Assembly (NCBI GenBank): GCA_020428585.1
Contig: JAGQMP010000005.1
Location: 1 to 64,000 of the forward strand
Source: Patescibacteria group bacterium
GTDB lineage: Bacteria > Patescibacteriota > Minisyncoccia > Phycocordibacterales > UBA1006
Reading direction: 5' to 3'
Length of the DNA: 64,000 bases
Shown: one piece after another, positions 1 to 8,854 of the stretch
Numbering within the stretch: the first letter of the stretch is position 1
Layout of the letters: each line of letters begins with the position of its first letter
Notes under the pieces: model-generated
Databases searched by the model: none
The model's input: only the letters and a program-made list of their open reading frames with translations
What the model was told of the DNA's origin: nothing
Made by a program: the position numbers and the translations under genes

Positions 1-14
1 GAGGCGGGTTTTAT

Positions 15-42
15 TTGACAATAATATTAAATATATTAAAGT
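15..42 (+). promoter_or_regulatory. Promoter of the first gene
   Basis: A perfect -35 TTGACA at 15-20 is followed after 16 bases by TAAAGT at 37-42, in AT-rich DNA. Transcription would begin near 49, about 20 bases before the start codon. The same TTGACA plus AT-rich layout recurs at 22599, 24750 and, on the minus strand, 60605. Confidence 0.55.
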
Positions 43-68
43 AATAATGAATTTCAAAAAAACTGAAA

Positions 69-641
69 ATGAAAAAAGCAACCTTTCTATTTTTGATTGA
101 TCCCAGCTCCTCTGTTCCAACTCAACGCACGACCGCCGATGCTTATGTCAGTGGCGTACGCACCGCTGGATACAATGTAGCGGTGGAAATCCATCCGGCG
201 ACAAACGTCATCAATAATCTGGCTAGCTTGCCTAAGGCAGACGTTGTAGTCATACGAGGTCGCTTCCTGATGAATTATCTTGACCTAAAGACCGCAAAGA
301 CATTCCGAAGACGACTGCTTGCAATGCAGTCAGCTGGGCATTGGCCACAGATCATCGTCGAATCAACAGACCAAATAGGTCTTGATATTGCCAAGCACCT
401 TGGCATCGCTACCGGGGATGATTACAAAGATGATCTCGATTATGTGTTAAAGATGGTTGAAAACCACGACGACACACGACTCAAAAGCCGAAATACTCGC
501 ATTGTCACCGAGGAAGATTGGGGAACGTTTTACACGGTGTCCCCACAAGAACGAAGGAAGTTGAGGGAGGAAGAAGTGACAACAAAAACCACGATATCAA
601 AAATAAAAAAGAGAAATTGGTGGTCATGGTTTTTCAAGTAA
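69..641 (+). CDS. Unknown 190-aa protein with basic aromatic C-terminal tail
   Basis: I do not recognise this family. The protein is soluble in appearance, with no signal peptide or membrane helix. Its first 110 residues alternate hydrophobic strands and helices (for example a VVVIRGR strand near residue 60 and IIVEST near 95), like a small alpha/beta fold. The last 16 residues change character: a lysine-rich stretch followed by NWWSWFFK. Such a basic, aromatic end could act as a membrane-binding or protein-docking tail, which is inference. It has its own promoter and is followed by topA on the same strand about 100 bases away. Confidence 0.7.
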   Translation: MKKATFLFLIDPSSSVPTQRTTADAYVSGVRTAGYNVAVEIHPATNVINNLASLPKADVVVIRGRFLMNYLDLKTAKTFRRRLLAMQSAGHWPQIIVESTDQIGLDIAKHLGIATGDDYKDDLDYVLKMVENHDDTRLKSRNTRIVTEEDWGTFYTVSPQERRKLREEEVTTKTTISKIKKRNWWSWFFK

Positions 642-741
642 AACCAACAACCTCTTTTCATAAAAGGCATCGATCTAATCGGTGCTCTTTTTATTTACCT
701 ATTTGCAAAAAATATTCTGCTGTGGCAATAATGAGCCAGTT

Positions 742-3186
742 ATGAAGCTCGTTATTGTAGAGTCACCATCAAAGGCAAAGACGATAGAAAAGTACCTTGG
801 CAAGGAATATACCGTTCGTTCATCGATCGGGCATATTCGTGATCTGCCAAAATCAAACAAAGACGCCATCGACATCGAAGCTGGTTTTATACCCACCTAT
901 GTCGTCACTCCTGGCAAGGCAAAGGTGATCAAAGAATTAACCACCCTCGCCAAAAAAGCTGATGAGGTGATTCTCGCTCCCGACCCGGACCGTGAAGGGG
1001 AAGCCATCGCGTGGCACCTTAAAGAAGTCATCGAAGACGCTCTTGGAAAACAAACCCCACCCATCAAACGCGTTACCTTTAATGAGGTAACGAAAGATGC
1101 GGTGATCGAAGCTATCGCCCATCCCCGCAGCATTGATGACCATCTCAAAAGCGCGCAGGAAGCCAGACGTGTGCTTGATCGTTTGGTTGGCTACGATTTA
1201 TCAGGTCTGATTTGGAAAAAGGTTCGCTATGGATTGTCGGCTGGACGCGTGCAATCCCCTGCCCTCCGGATTTTAATGGAACGCGAACGCGAGATCCAGG
1301 CCTTTGTGCCCGAAGCTTACTACACCATCGAAGGGTTATTTACTTCAAAGAAGGCTCAGGAACCCTTTACCCTCGTTTGTTCCAAAGAACCAAAAGATGA
1401 ATCCGAGGCTATCGCTATCGTCGCCGAAGCTGAATCAGGTAGCTGGTCGGTGATTGATCTCAAAGAAACCCCCGGAACGAGAAAACCCCGTCCACCTTTT
1501 ACCACCTCGACCCTCCAACAGGCAGCGTCATCGCGTCTTGGTTTTTCTCCATCACGTACCATGCGTGCCGCACAAAAATTGTACGAAGCAGGTCACATTA
1601 CCTACATGCGTACCGATAGTGTGTCACTTTCAAAGCAGGCGCTCGGTGCCATTGGTCGCTATGTTGAAACCACCTATGGAAAAAAGAACCTCGCGATCAC
1701 CGGATACAAAACCAGATCAAAGAACGCCCAGGAAGCGCACGAAGCTATCAGACCAACAACCTTTGACGGTGGTCCTCGTGGTGCCACCCAGGACGAACGA
1801 TCACTGTATGATCTGATTTTTAAACGTGCGGTTTCTTCGCAGATGGCACCAGCCGATATCATGCGTACGAAATTGATCGCAAACGTCGCGGGGAATAAAG
1901 TACCCGACTTCACCACCAATGGATCACGGATCATTAACCTCGGATGGTTGGCCTGTGATACCGGGGCACGTGGCGAAGACACCGTGTTACCAAAAGTATC
2001 AGTTGGTGAAGCCCTTAATCTGAAAGAAATCACCAATACCGAAAAATTCACCACTCCGCCGAACCGATATTCAGAAGCGGGTCTCGTCAAAGAATTAGAA
2101 AAACGTGGTATCGGACGACCATCAACCTACGCATCAATTATTAAAACCATCATCGATCGTGGATACGTGATACGTGAGGGGCGAACCCTCTTCCCCACCG
2201 ATACCGGTGATGTGGTATCGTCATTCCTCGAAGATCATTTTGCGACCTACATTGGAGACGACTTTACCGCCGAGATGGAAGACCACCTCGACGCAATCGC
2301 GCGTGGCGAAGAAGACTATCTCACCATCCTATCGAATTTCTACCAACCCTTCAGCAAGGATGTCGCTTCAAAGGAAGATATTCCAAAACTAACGAACCTT
2401 GGAGATGCTCCGAAAGAATTTGTGTGTCCTAAATGTGGATCGTCGATGGTATACAAATTAGGTCGCACTGGAAAATTCATGTCGTGCAGTACCTACCCAG
2501 ATTGCGATGGAGCGCTGACCGAAGAGGGAAAAGAAGTCGGGGGCGAAGAACCAATGGGAACCCATCCAGAAACCGGTGAGAACATCTACCTTCTAGAAGG
2601 ACGATTTGGTCCTTATGTGCAAGCCGGCAAAACCCCTGTGATGCCAAAGCTAACAAAATTTCCAAAGGGTCATAAAAAAACCCAAGAAGAAAAGGATATG
2701 GTTGCTAAAGAAAAAGAAGCGATTAAAGCAGCCAAGGAATTACCGAAACCACGCCGCGCCAGCCTTCCTTCAGGGATGAAACCAGAAGACGTGACTTTGG
2801 AAAAAGCTGTTGAGTTGCTAATCTTGCCGCGAGAACTGGGTATCCATCCAACGTCTAGTGAGACGGTGATTGCAAATATTGGTCGGTTTGGTCCTTATGT
2901 CGGTCATGGACGGGAATTTCGATCAATTAAAAAGACGAGTGGTCTTGATCCCTACACCATTAGCTTTGAAGATGCGATAAAACTACTCGACGAACCAAAA
3001 GCACTACCGAAGGGTGTCGAACTCTTCCGCGATCTTGGAAAACATCCAACGACTGGAAAAGACGTTCGCATCCTAAAATCAAAATCTGGATATTACATTC
3101 AAAAAGGATTAAAGCGATTGTATCTCGAAGACAACGATAATCCAGAAACCTTCACCATGGATGACGCCGTAAAGTTGATGAGTTAA
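742..3186 (+). CDS. topA: DNA topoisomerase I
   Basis: Type IA topoisomerase that relaxes negative supercoils through a 5'-phosphotyrosine intermediate. The start at 742 gives MKLVIVESPSKAKTI, the standard beginning of the TOPRIM domain; in-frame codons upstream of it encode unrelated residues. TOPRIM acidic residues appear in the VESPSKAKT and PDPDREGEA motifs. The catalytic tyrosine is Y288 in ITYMRTDS. One four-cysteine zinc ribbon follows (C562, C565, C582, C588), then three glycine-rich C-terminal repeats of the GRFGPYV type. At 814 residues it is close to usual length, with one zinc ribbon where E. coli has several, as is common outside proteobacteria. Confidence 0.97.
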   Translation: MKLVIVESPSKAKTIEKYLGKEYTVRSSIGHIRDLPKSNKDAIDIEAGFIPTYVVTPGKAKVIKELTTLAKKADEVILAPDPDREGEAIAWHLKEVIEDALGKQTPPIKRVTFNEVTKDAVIEAIAHPRSIDDHLKSAQEARRVLDRLVGYDLSGLIWKKVRYGLSAGRVQSPALRILMEREREIQAFVPEAYYTIEGLFTSKKAQEPFTLVCSKEPKDESEAIAIVAEAESGSWSVIDLKETPGTRKPRPPFTTSTLQQAASSRLGFSPSRTMRAAQKLYEAGHITYMRTDSVSLSKQALGAIGRYVETTYGKKNLAITGYKTRSKNAQEAHEAIRPTTFDGGPRGATQDERSLYDLIFKRAVSSQMAPADIMRTKLIANVAGNKVPDFTTNGSRIINLGWLACDTGARGEDTVLPKVSVGEALNLKEITNTEKFTTPPNRYSEAGLVKELEKRGIGRPSTYASIIKTIIDRGYVIREGRTLFPTDTGDVVSSFLEDHFATYIGDDFTAEMEDHLDAIARGEEDYLTILSNFYQPFSKDVASKEDIPKLTNLGDAPKEFVCPKCGSSMVYKLGRTGKFMSCSTYPDCDGALTEEGKEVGGEEPMGTHPETGENIYLLEGRFGPYVQAGKTPVMPKLTKFPKGHKKTQEEKDMVAKEKEAIKAAKELPKPRRASLPSGMKPEDVTLEKAVELLILPRELGIHPTSSETVIANIGRFGPYVGHGREFRSIKKTSGLDPYTISFEDAIKLLDEPKALPKGVELFRDLGKHPTTGKDVRILKSKSGYYIQKGLKRLYLEDNDNPETFTMDDAVKLMS

Positions 3187-3192
3187 AAATCC

Positions 3193-3222
3193 TTGCGACG
3201 AATTGTGCGAACGTGGTATCAT
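3193..3222 (+). promoter_or_regulatory. Promoter of candidate small RNA
   Basis: TTGCGA at 3193-3198, an 18-base gap and TATCAT at 3217-3222, just after the topA stop. It points at a non-coding stretch that ends in a strong terminator. Confidence 0.45.
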
Positions 3223-3228
3223 GTGTGT

Positions 3229-3340
3229 GACGCTAACGGAGCGAAGGTGAACAAACCTAACGTGCGCGCACACCACGAAGGTATCGCATCCGATTCGTTG
3301 CTAGAAAGACCACCCAAATTTGGGTGGTCTTTCTTTTTCT
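3229..3340 (+). ncRNA. Candidate structured small RNA
   Basis: Between topA and a convergent gene lies about 110 bases with no reading frame, a promoter-like sequence before it and an intrinsic terminator at its end. By eye it can fold into a GUGUGUG/CGCACAC stem enclosing two hairpins (CGCU/AGCG and AGGU/ACCU), then an ACGAA/UUCGU hairpin, then the terminator. It does not show SRP RNA, tmRNA or 6S signatures that I know. It could instead be only the topA trailer. A covariance search in related genomes would decide. Confidence 0.42.
3303..3340 (+). terminator. Strong intrinsic terminator
   Basis: A perfect 16-bp inverted repeat, AGAAAGACCACCCAAA and its complement, is followed by CTTTTTCT on the plus strand. 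The symmetric stem may also end the convergent gene on the minus strand. Confidence 0.85.
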
Positions 3341-3347
3341 ATATCTT

Positions 3348-4028
3348 TTAGTTGATCGAAATGGTACCGAGGATTGATCTGACGAGATCGTCTTGTTGCC
3401 GAGCATTCAATCGGTACTGATCCCCGTACTGGGATACGAGTGTCTCAAAACCAACACCACCGAGAGTATCTCGATATCGATAGGATACCTCAATCGTCCC
3501 AGATGAAACAACCCTGCGATACCAAGTGGTTCCGCCGTACTCATCTTGATAGCGGTCCAAATACCAAGAGGTGCCTTCAATCATGGTAACAGAACCAGGC
3601 GGCGCAGTAGTAGATTCATCTGAAAGATGAATCGTCACATCAGGGCTCATTGGAGGATGCTGACAATCAGCACGCTCTTGTTCATCTTGGATACCACCAC
3701 AAGATAGGGATGTAAAAACATGAGCATTCGGTGCAATAGTTACCTTACCAGATCCAAAAACCCTAAGAGCTAATGTCTCTGGGTACGAGAAAGTCATGGT
3801 CCCGCTACTAAAAGTTTTCCATCCATTTCGGTCAACCACCTGATCAACCGGTGTGGTGAATGGGTTTTTAGTCAAACGACCATCTTCGTAAGCTTCGGCT
3901 TCGTTCCCTGGCACATCCTGGTAACCATATCGTGCCACTAGGTAGCGAACACCAAATACCATAATAAAGATCAGGACCAAGAGTCCAAGGAGTCCGAAGA
4001 CAAGGTGCGAATGATGTTTTCGATTCAT
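3348..4028 (-). CDS. Unknown membrane-anchored extracellular protein
   Basis: The 226-residue product has a short basic N-terminus and one membrane helix at about residues 9-30, then a polar, threonine- and tyrosine-rich domain that should lie outside the membrane. Two cysteines about 14 residues apart (in SCGG and ADCQ) may form a disulfide. The end (LVRSILGTISI) resembles the last helix and strand of small lipoprotein-like domains, and the gene at 25425-26036 has a similar plan. A TATAAT at 4037-4042 lies 8 bases before the start codon, so the mRNA is predicted to be leaderless. Function unknown. Confidence 0.7.
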   Translation of the reverse strand: MNRKHHSHLVFGLLGLLVLIFIMVFGVRYLVARYGYQDVPGNEAEAYEDGRLTKNPFTTPVDQVVDRNGWKTFSSGTMTFSYPETLALRVFGSGKVTIAPNAHVFTSLSCGGIQDEQERADCQHPPMSPDVTIHLSDESTTAPPGSVTMIEGTSWYLDRYQDEYGGTTWYRRVVSSGTIEVSYRYRDTLGGVGFETLVSQYGDQYRLNARQQDDLVRSILGTISIN

Positions 4029-4059
4029 ACCTTGTCATTATACCCTAAAATATTTTTGC

Positions 4060-4087
4060 TTGCGCTTTTTTTTGATACGGCTATACT
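4060..4087 (+). promoter_or_regulatory. Promoter of the RNase J leader
   Basis: TTGCGC at 4060-4065, a 16-base gap and TATACT at 4082-4087. The predicted start near 4094 leaves an untranslated leader of about 213 bases, unusual in this window where most leaders are nearly absent. Confidence 0.55.
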
Positions 4088-4093
4088 GATGTT

Positions 4094-4306
4094 ACTATTA
4101 CGTTCTCCTCTCAATCCTACCTTCTTATATACAACTGGTAGGTATCTATCTAACACCTCGATATGACCTATACATGGTCGCAGCGAGGTCCATTGGGAGA
4201 GGTAATTGCTATTACTCGAATGTTATATTAATAGAGATATTCTAGCTTGACAGTAGAGATCTCTCTTTGAGGATGGTATCGGTACCAATTCCTCTCTTAA
4301 CAAATT
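4094..4306 (+). promoter_or_regulatory. Structured 5' leader of rnj, possible cis-regulator
   Basis: Three helices form a junction: CCTCTC 4107-4112 with GAGAGG 4197-4202, enclosing CCTACC 4116-4121 with GGTAGG 4137-4142, and ACCTCG 4155-4160 with CGAGGT 4184-4189 (which has an inner GACC/GGTC helix). Nearer the gene is the self-complementary AGAGATCTCT and a hairpin GAGGA/TCCTC with inner GGTA/TACC. A second CCTCTC at 4291-4296, 10 bases before the start codon, could compete for the same GAGAGG, giving two exclusive folds. RNase E is known to control its own mRNA through a folded leader; the same for RNase J here is inference. Confidence 0.5.
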
Positions 4307-6199
4307 ATGAATACAAATACGAATGCGGGATCATCACAACCTCGCCACGGGCGCCGTCCCCATCAAAAAAAGAACGGTCCACGAACCGGACAACATCGAA
4401 CCAATCACCGATCTGGAAACCGGGGTGGCGGTAACCACCGAAGACCAAACCCAAGTCCAAAAGGTTTTAATCGAGAAGCCGCTCAGCCTCATACCAAGGT
4501 AACATTACCCGAGGTAGCTCCGGGAAATGTCCGGGTCATCCCTCTTGGAGGAGTTGAACAAATTGGTCAAAACATGAACATTATCGAAACCAACGATGAT
4601 ATCTTTGTGGTTGATATTGGTATCCAATTCTCAAGTGAACTTGAAACACCTGGGGTTGATTACATTATTCCTAATATTAAATACCTCGTTGAACGCAAGG
4701 ATAAAATTCGTGCGGTCTTTGTTACGCACGGACACCTCGACCACATCGGGGCGTTCCCCTACATCATCGATCAGCTCGGATATCCAAAAGTCTATTGCGG
4801 ACTCTTGACCAAATGGATGATCGATAAACGAAACGCCGAATTCCCTCACCTCAAGAAACTTGAATACGAAGTGGTTGAACCAGGACAACGAATTACCGTT
4901 GGGAACGGGATGAAAGTTCAGATTTTCCATGTGACTCACTCGATCCCTGATGCGATCGGATTCTCATTTGAAACTGATCAGGGAAATATTATCCTCGCCG
5001 GTGATACAAAATTAAATCATCGAAACGGTGAAGTAAATCAAATTGAAGTTGATGCCTACGCAAAACTCTCACGTCCGGGACAGGAAAACCTCCTCTTCCT
5101 TTCTGACTCGACCAGTGCCGAGAAACAAGGGTGGTCAAAGAACGAAGATGATATTATCGAGAATATTGTCGAACTCATCAAAGATGCCAAAAGCCGTGTG
5201 TTCCTTGGAACCTTTGCTTCGCAGATCACTCGTATCACGGCCGTAATCGATGGAGCGCACCGATTTGGTAAAAAGGTTGTCCTCGAAGGACGATCAATGA
5301 AAACAAACGTTGATTTGTGTGTTAAATCAGGTCGCTACGTACCGCCGAAAGGTGTCTTAATCAGCGTTGACGAAGCAGCTTCCCTGCCGCCTGACAAAGT
5401 CGTCTTTCTGGTAACCGGTTCACAAGGTGAGGAATTTGCAGCCCTGATGCGCATTTCTTCAAGAAAGCACCCTAAGGTTCGGTTTAATGAACGCGATACC
5501 GTCATCCTCTCATCATCGGTGATTCCAGGAAACGAGATTTCAGTGCGAAAATTGAAAGATAACCTTGCTCGACATGACCTCAGAATCGTCGAATACCAAA
5601 CGAACGAAATTCACGCATCGGGTCACGGAAACCAGGACGAGCTGTTGTGGATTCAAAAGGCTATCGGAGCTAAATTCTTTATGCCAATCCACGGTCACCA
5701 TTCAATGCTGCGGGCGCACGCCCAGGCAGTGGTTGAACGAAACGGATTCAATAAAAAGAACATTATTATTCCCGACAACGGTTCGCTTATTGATGTGAAC
5801 CGTGAAGGATTTATCATCCACAAACAAAAAGCGCCAAATAATGTTACGGTCGTCGAAGGATTTCGTGTCGGGGACATTCAAGAAGTCGTGGTTCGTGATC
5901 GAAAAACGCTCACGAATGAAGGAATCTTTGTCATCGTTGCCACGATTGATCCAAAGACCGGCAAGATGCGAAAATCACCCGATATCATTTCTCGTGGGTT
6001 TGTGTACCTCCGCGATTCACAAGAATTGATTCAGGGTGCACGCACGCTCGTTAAACAGAGCCTGGTCAAAAATTCAAAAGGAAAGAATCCTGTCGATTTC
6101 GAAGAGGTGAAGAAACGAGTCACTGATGACCTGGGTCGTTTCTTGGTACAAAATACCGGCAAGCGCCCGATCATCATTCCCGTAATCCTTGGGTTATAA
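4307..6199 (+). CDS. rnj: Ribonuclease J
   Basis: Metallo-beta-lactamase/beta-CASP ribonuclease with 5'-exonuclease and endonuclease activity, a main enzyme of RNA decay and rRNA processing in bacteria without RNase E. The zinc motif H141-G-H143-L-D145-H146 is intact. The beta-CASP part and the late motif SGHGNQDE and PIHGHHSML are present, followed by the small C-terminal domain. The first 75 or so residues are a basic, asparagine-, arginine- and glycine-rich extension that looks disordered and RNA-binding. At 630 residues the extra length compared with about 555 in Bacillus is this extension. It is preceded by the long folded leader. Confidence 0.95.
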   Translation: MNTNTNAGSSQPRHGRRPHQKKNGPRTGQHRTNHRSGNRGGGNHRRPNPSPKGFNREAAQPHTKVTLPEVAPGNVRVIPLGGVEQIGQNMNIIETNDDIFVVDIGIQFSSELETPGVDYIIPNIKYLVERKDKIRAVFVTHGHLDHIGAFPYIIDQLGYPKVYCGLLTKWMIDKRNAEFPHLKKLEYEVVEPGQRITVGNGMKVQIFHVTHSIPDAIGFSFETDQGNIILAGDTKLNHRNGEVNQIEVDAYAKLSRPGQENLLFLSDSTSAEKQGWSKNEDDIIENIVELIKDAKSRVFLGTFASQITRITAVIDGAHRFGKKVVLEGRSMKTNVDLCVKSGRYVPPKGVLISVDEAASLPPDKVVFLVTGSQGEEFAALMRISSRKHPKVRFNERDTVILSSSVIPGNEISVRKLKDNLARHDLRIVEYQTNEIHASGHGNQDELLWIQKAIGAKFFMPIHGHHSMLRAHAQAVVERNGFNKKNIIIPDNGSLIDVNREGFIIHKQKAPNNVTVVEGFRVGDIQEVVVRDRKTLTNEGIFVIVATIDPKTGKMRKSPDIISRGFVYLRDSQELIQGARTLVKQSLVKNSKGKNPVDFEEVKKRVTDDLGRFLVQNTGKRPIIIPVILGL

Positions 6200-6200
6200 G

Positions 6201-6233
6201 AAAAAAGAAACCATTGTTGTTGGTTTCTTTTTT
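6201..6233 (+). terminator. Terminator after rnj
   Basis: AAAAAAGAAACCA and TGGTTTCTTTTTT form a stem around TTGTTG, with T or A runs on both sides, so it can serve both rnj and the convergent tsaC. Confidence 0.85.
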
Positions 6234-6783
6234 AATCCCGCAAGACTTCTACCTTGGTCGATGAAGTGATACGAACAAGGGTCGAAGGCTTCGTATCAGT
6301 CACTTCTCCACCGTCAAGATAATAATCAACAGAATCTCCAAAATAAGCAGTTGCCTCAGTAATGGTTCGTGCTGGTGGCTCGCCTTCAGGATTGGCTGAT
6401 GGCGCAACCAGGGGTCCCGTTTCTTTGATTAATTTTCTTAGGTCAGCATCCTCGGGAATACGAAAGGCGATACCTCCTGTTCCCTTGTGGATGTAGTGAG
6501 TATCAGTTGAGCTATCATTAACGGGGAGAATAACGCTTACCTTCCCGGGCCAATATTGGTCGAGGTCTTTTCTCAGAGATGGCGTCACGGCAGCTCCCAG
6601 TGAGGTAATCTGTTCGTAGTCAGCGACCAAAACAACGACCGGTTTCAAGGGATCTCGATTTTTTATACAATAAATCCGCTCGACCACGTGTTGGTCAAGG
6701 GCGCTCCCCACGATGCCGTATAGGGTGTCGGTCCGAATAACGGCAACGCCTCCCTCTTTGATGACGCTGACGAAGGATTTCAT
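6232..6783 (-). CDS. tsaC: L-threonylcarbamoyladenylate synthase (YrdC/Sua5 family)
   Basis: Makes threonylcarbamoyl-AMP from threonine, bicarbonate and ATP, the first step of t6A37 tRNA modification. YrdC-domain motifs are clear: IRTDTLYGIVGSA near the start, the basic KNRDPLKP, WPGKVSVIL, IAFRIPED and GPLVAPSANPEGEPPA. The length (183 residues) fits the YrdC-only form with no Sua5 C-terminal domain. An ATG lies two codons upstream at 6789, but TATACT at 6794-6799 is only four bases from it and ten from the ATG at 6783, so I prefer the latter. Confidence 0.93.
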   Translation of the reverse strand: MKSFVSVIKEGGVAVIRTDTLYGIVGSALDQHVVERIYCIKNRDPLKPVVVLVADYEQITSLGAAVTPSLRKDLDQYWPGKVSVILPVNDSSTDTHYIHKGTGGIAFRIPEDADLRKLIKETGPLVAPSANPEGEPPARTITEATAYFGDSVDYYLDGGEVTDTKPSTLVRITSSTKVEVLRD

Positions 6784-6833
6784 AAACATATATAGTATAC
6801 CTTTTTTACAAAAAGAGGCCTCTTGAGGGCTTG

Positions 6834-7946
6834 CTACACCCGAAATTCAATCACATCGCCATCCTTAACAACATATTCCTTTCCTTCGGTACGAAGAAGT
6901 CCCTTCGATCGGGCTTCGGCGAATGATCCAGCATTAAGGAGTGCCTCTGAAGCAATAATTTCAGCTCGAATGAATCTCGTTTGAAAATCAGTATGGATGG
7001 CAGCGCCGGCTTCGGGTGCGGTTGACCCTACCTTTACCGTCCAGGCACGGGTTTCTTTAGGTCCTGTGGTGAAATAAGTCATCAGCCCAAGCAATCGGTA
7101 GGCTCGCGCAATCAATTGGTCAATGCCATCATCCGTGTGGCCAAGTTCCCCCCTCATGACGGTACGCTCATCACCAACGAAATCAGATAGTTCATGTTCA
7201 ACCTTGGCATCAATGACAACGTATTCGGCGCCTTCACCCGTAATCTCGTCAGTAATCGCCCGAAAGGCCTCGGGATCGGTGATGTCGAGATTTCGCCCAC
7301 CGGTTTTTTTGTTTAACCCGTACATGACTGGTTTCATCGTCAAAAGGTGGAGGGTCTTGATAACTTTCTCTTCATCTTCATTTAAGGTCGCCGTGCGAGC
7401 GAGTTTCTCAGCCTCAAGAACGGCTAAGACCTTGCGGCAGGTAGCATCTTCAAAAACAGCCGTCTTATCACCACGTTTAACATCACGCATTAGTTTTTCA
7501 ATTCGATGATTCACTGTTTCAAGATCAGCAAGGATGAGTTCCATATTGATGACCTTGATATCACGCAAAGGATCAATCGAACCGTAGACGTGGGTTTGTT
7601 CAGTCGTGCTGTCGTCTTTAATATCGAAAATCCGAACAAGGTGCAGAATCGCATCAACCTCGCGAATATTGGCAAGGAATTTATTCCCAAGGCCTTCACC
7701 CTGAGAAGCCCCCTCAACCAAACCCGCAATATCAACAAATTCAACGACCGCAGGAATGGTTTCTTCGCTCTTTGATAATTCAACCAATTGGCCGAGACGT
7801 TGATCAGGCACGGCAACAATACCAACCGACGGGTCGATGGTACAAAAAGGATAGTTTTCAGCGGGGACCGATTTCTGAGTCAAGGCGTTAAAGAGCGTCG
7901 ACTTTCCGACATTAGGAAGGCCAACAATACCAATAGAGAGCGACAT
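6834..7946 (-). CDS. ychF: Ribosome-associated ATPase/GTPase YchF
   Basis: Obg-family P-loop protein that binds ATP in preference to GTP and associates with ribosomes. Walker A is GLPNVGKST at residues 9-17; the G3 motif [17 protein letters not shown] is followed by the position of the G4 motif, here NKKTGG, not NKxD, as expected for the YchF subfamily. The C-terminal TGS domain ends [10 protein letters not shown]. Full length at 370 residues. A small helical protein ends 6 bases upstream, suggesting one transcript. Confidence 0.96.
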   Translation of the reverse strand: MSLSIGIVGLPNVGKSTLFNALTQKSVPAENYPFCTIDPSVGIVAVPDQRLGQLVELSKSEETIPAVVEFVDIAGLVEGASQGEGLGNKFLANIREVDAILHLVRIFDIKDDSTTEQTHVYGSIDPLRDIKVINMELILADLETVNHRIEKLMRDVKRGDKTAVFEDATCRKVLAVLEAEKLARTATLNEDEEKVIKTLHLLTMKPVMYGLNKKTGGRNLDITDPEAFRAITDEITGEGAEYVVIDAKVEHELSDFVGDERTVMRGELGHTDDGIDQLIARAYRLLGLMTYFTTGPKETRAWTVKVGSTAPEAGAAIHTDFQTRFIRAEIIASEALLNAGSFAEARSKGLLRTEGKEYVVKDGDVIEFRV

Positions 7947-7952
7947 GGTGAG

Positions 7953-8213
7953 TTACTTTTGTTTTGACTGCCAAGCCACCATCAGTTTTCTGATCTCGGT
8001 TTGGTTTTCTCGCATGACTTGCATCATAGCGAGCTGTTCGCCCTGGCCTTGTTTTTTCTTGGCTTCGATCTGACTCTGAATCTTTTTAAAGAAATCAGGG
8101 TTTTCTGATACCAGCGCAATAATCATGTCTTGTTGGTCTTTAGGAAGTCCCTTCATTTTTGATCGTACAAGAGCGCTGACGGCCTTGTTTTTGAGTCCTG
8201 AGAACAATTTCAT
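7953..8213 (-). CDS. Unknown small helical protein upstream of ychF
   Basis: An 86-residue, charged, helical protein without membrane segments, starting MKLFSGLKNKAVSAL. The phrase LPKDQQDMIIALVSENPDFFKKI reads like a short helical hairpin domain. An in-frame extension to 8255 is possible but contains a cysteine- and glycine-rich stretch unlike the rest, so I start at 8213. It ends 6 bases before ychF. Function unknown. Confidence 0.72.
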   Translation of the reverse strand: MKLFSGLKNKAVSALVRSKMKGLPKDQQDMIIALVSENPDFFKKIQSQIEAKKKQGQGEQLAMMQVMRENQTEIRKLMVAWQSKQK

Positions 8214-8326
8214 AATAGTAATGGAAATTAGATGAGTACCACCGCATCCTAGCAAATATGCCTATTTTTTCAATGTTTTTTGTAGCTAAAGTGTGTAATA
8301 ATATGCCTACTTATACGTCATATGGT

Positions 8327-8854
8327 ATGAAGAACGAAGACCGACAACAATACACCGAACAGTTCATGGAGTACTATGAAAAGTACTCTGATGATATCTT
8401 CCGTTTTTGCATGGTAAAGACCAGAAATAGGGCGACGTCGCTCGACATCACTCAAGACACCTTTACACGATTTTGGGAATACATTGTCAAGGGCGAGGAC
8501 ATCGACAATGAGCGTCCCCTCCTCTACCGAATCGCGGGAAACCTAGTGATCGATAGTTACCGAAAGAAAAAACCAATTCTGGTCGAAGATTTTGCCGAGG
8601 GTAGTTATGGAGATGATCTATCAGAAGATCCACGAGGACGCATGGAAAATCGCCTCGATGGTGAACGTGCGATGGACCTCCTCCATCACCTTCCTGAATC
8701 GACGCGAGAAATCATTAACCTGAGGTTCATCCACGACTTCTCGATTACCGAGATCGGAAGAACCCTCGACATGGACCCTAAGACGGTGTCGGTGTATCTT
8801 CACCGCGGACTCAAGAAACTTCGCGAAATTCTAGAATCATATGAACAGCAATAA
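8327..8854 (+). CDS. ECF-type RNA polymerase sigma factor
   Basis: A 175-residue sigma-70 family protein with region 2 (DIFRFCMVKTRNRATSLDITQDTFTRFWEY and the SYRKKK end) and region 4 (LPESTREIINLRF followed by the helix-turn-helix ITEIGRTLDMDPKTVSVYLHR). It lacks region 3, as ECF factors do. Start codons at 8258 and 8303 also exist in frame, but the -10-like TAATAT at 8299-8304 overlaps the latter, so 8327 fits a transcript beginning near 8311. The last 14 bases overlap the start of the membrane DUF5667 gene, implying coupled translation. It probably directs an envelope-stress-like response. Confidence 0.88.
   Translation: MKNEDRQQYTEQFMEYYEKYSDDIFRFCMVKTRNRATSLDITQDTFTRFWEYIVKGEDIDNERPLLYRIAGNLVIDSYRKKKPILVEDFAEGSYGDDLSEDPRGRMENRLDGERAMDLLHHLPESTREIINLRFIHDFSITEIGRTLDMDPKTVSVYLHRGLKKLREILESYEQQ

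Noticed and set aside
3229..3340. SRP RNA, tmRNA or 6S RNA between topA and the next gene
   Set aside because: None of their conserved sequence or overall folds could be recognised.
4094..4306. Known riboswitch class (for example SAM, TPP or T-box) before rnj
   Set aside because: I could not find the conserved loops of those classes; only the helices and a possible alternative pairing are supported.
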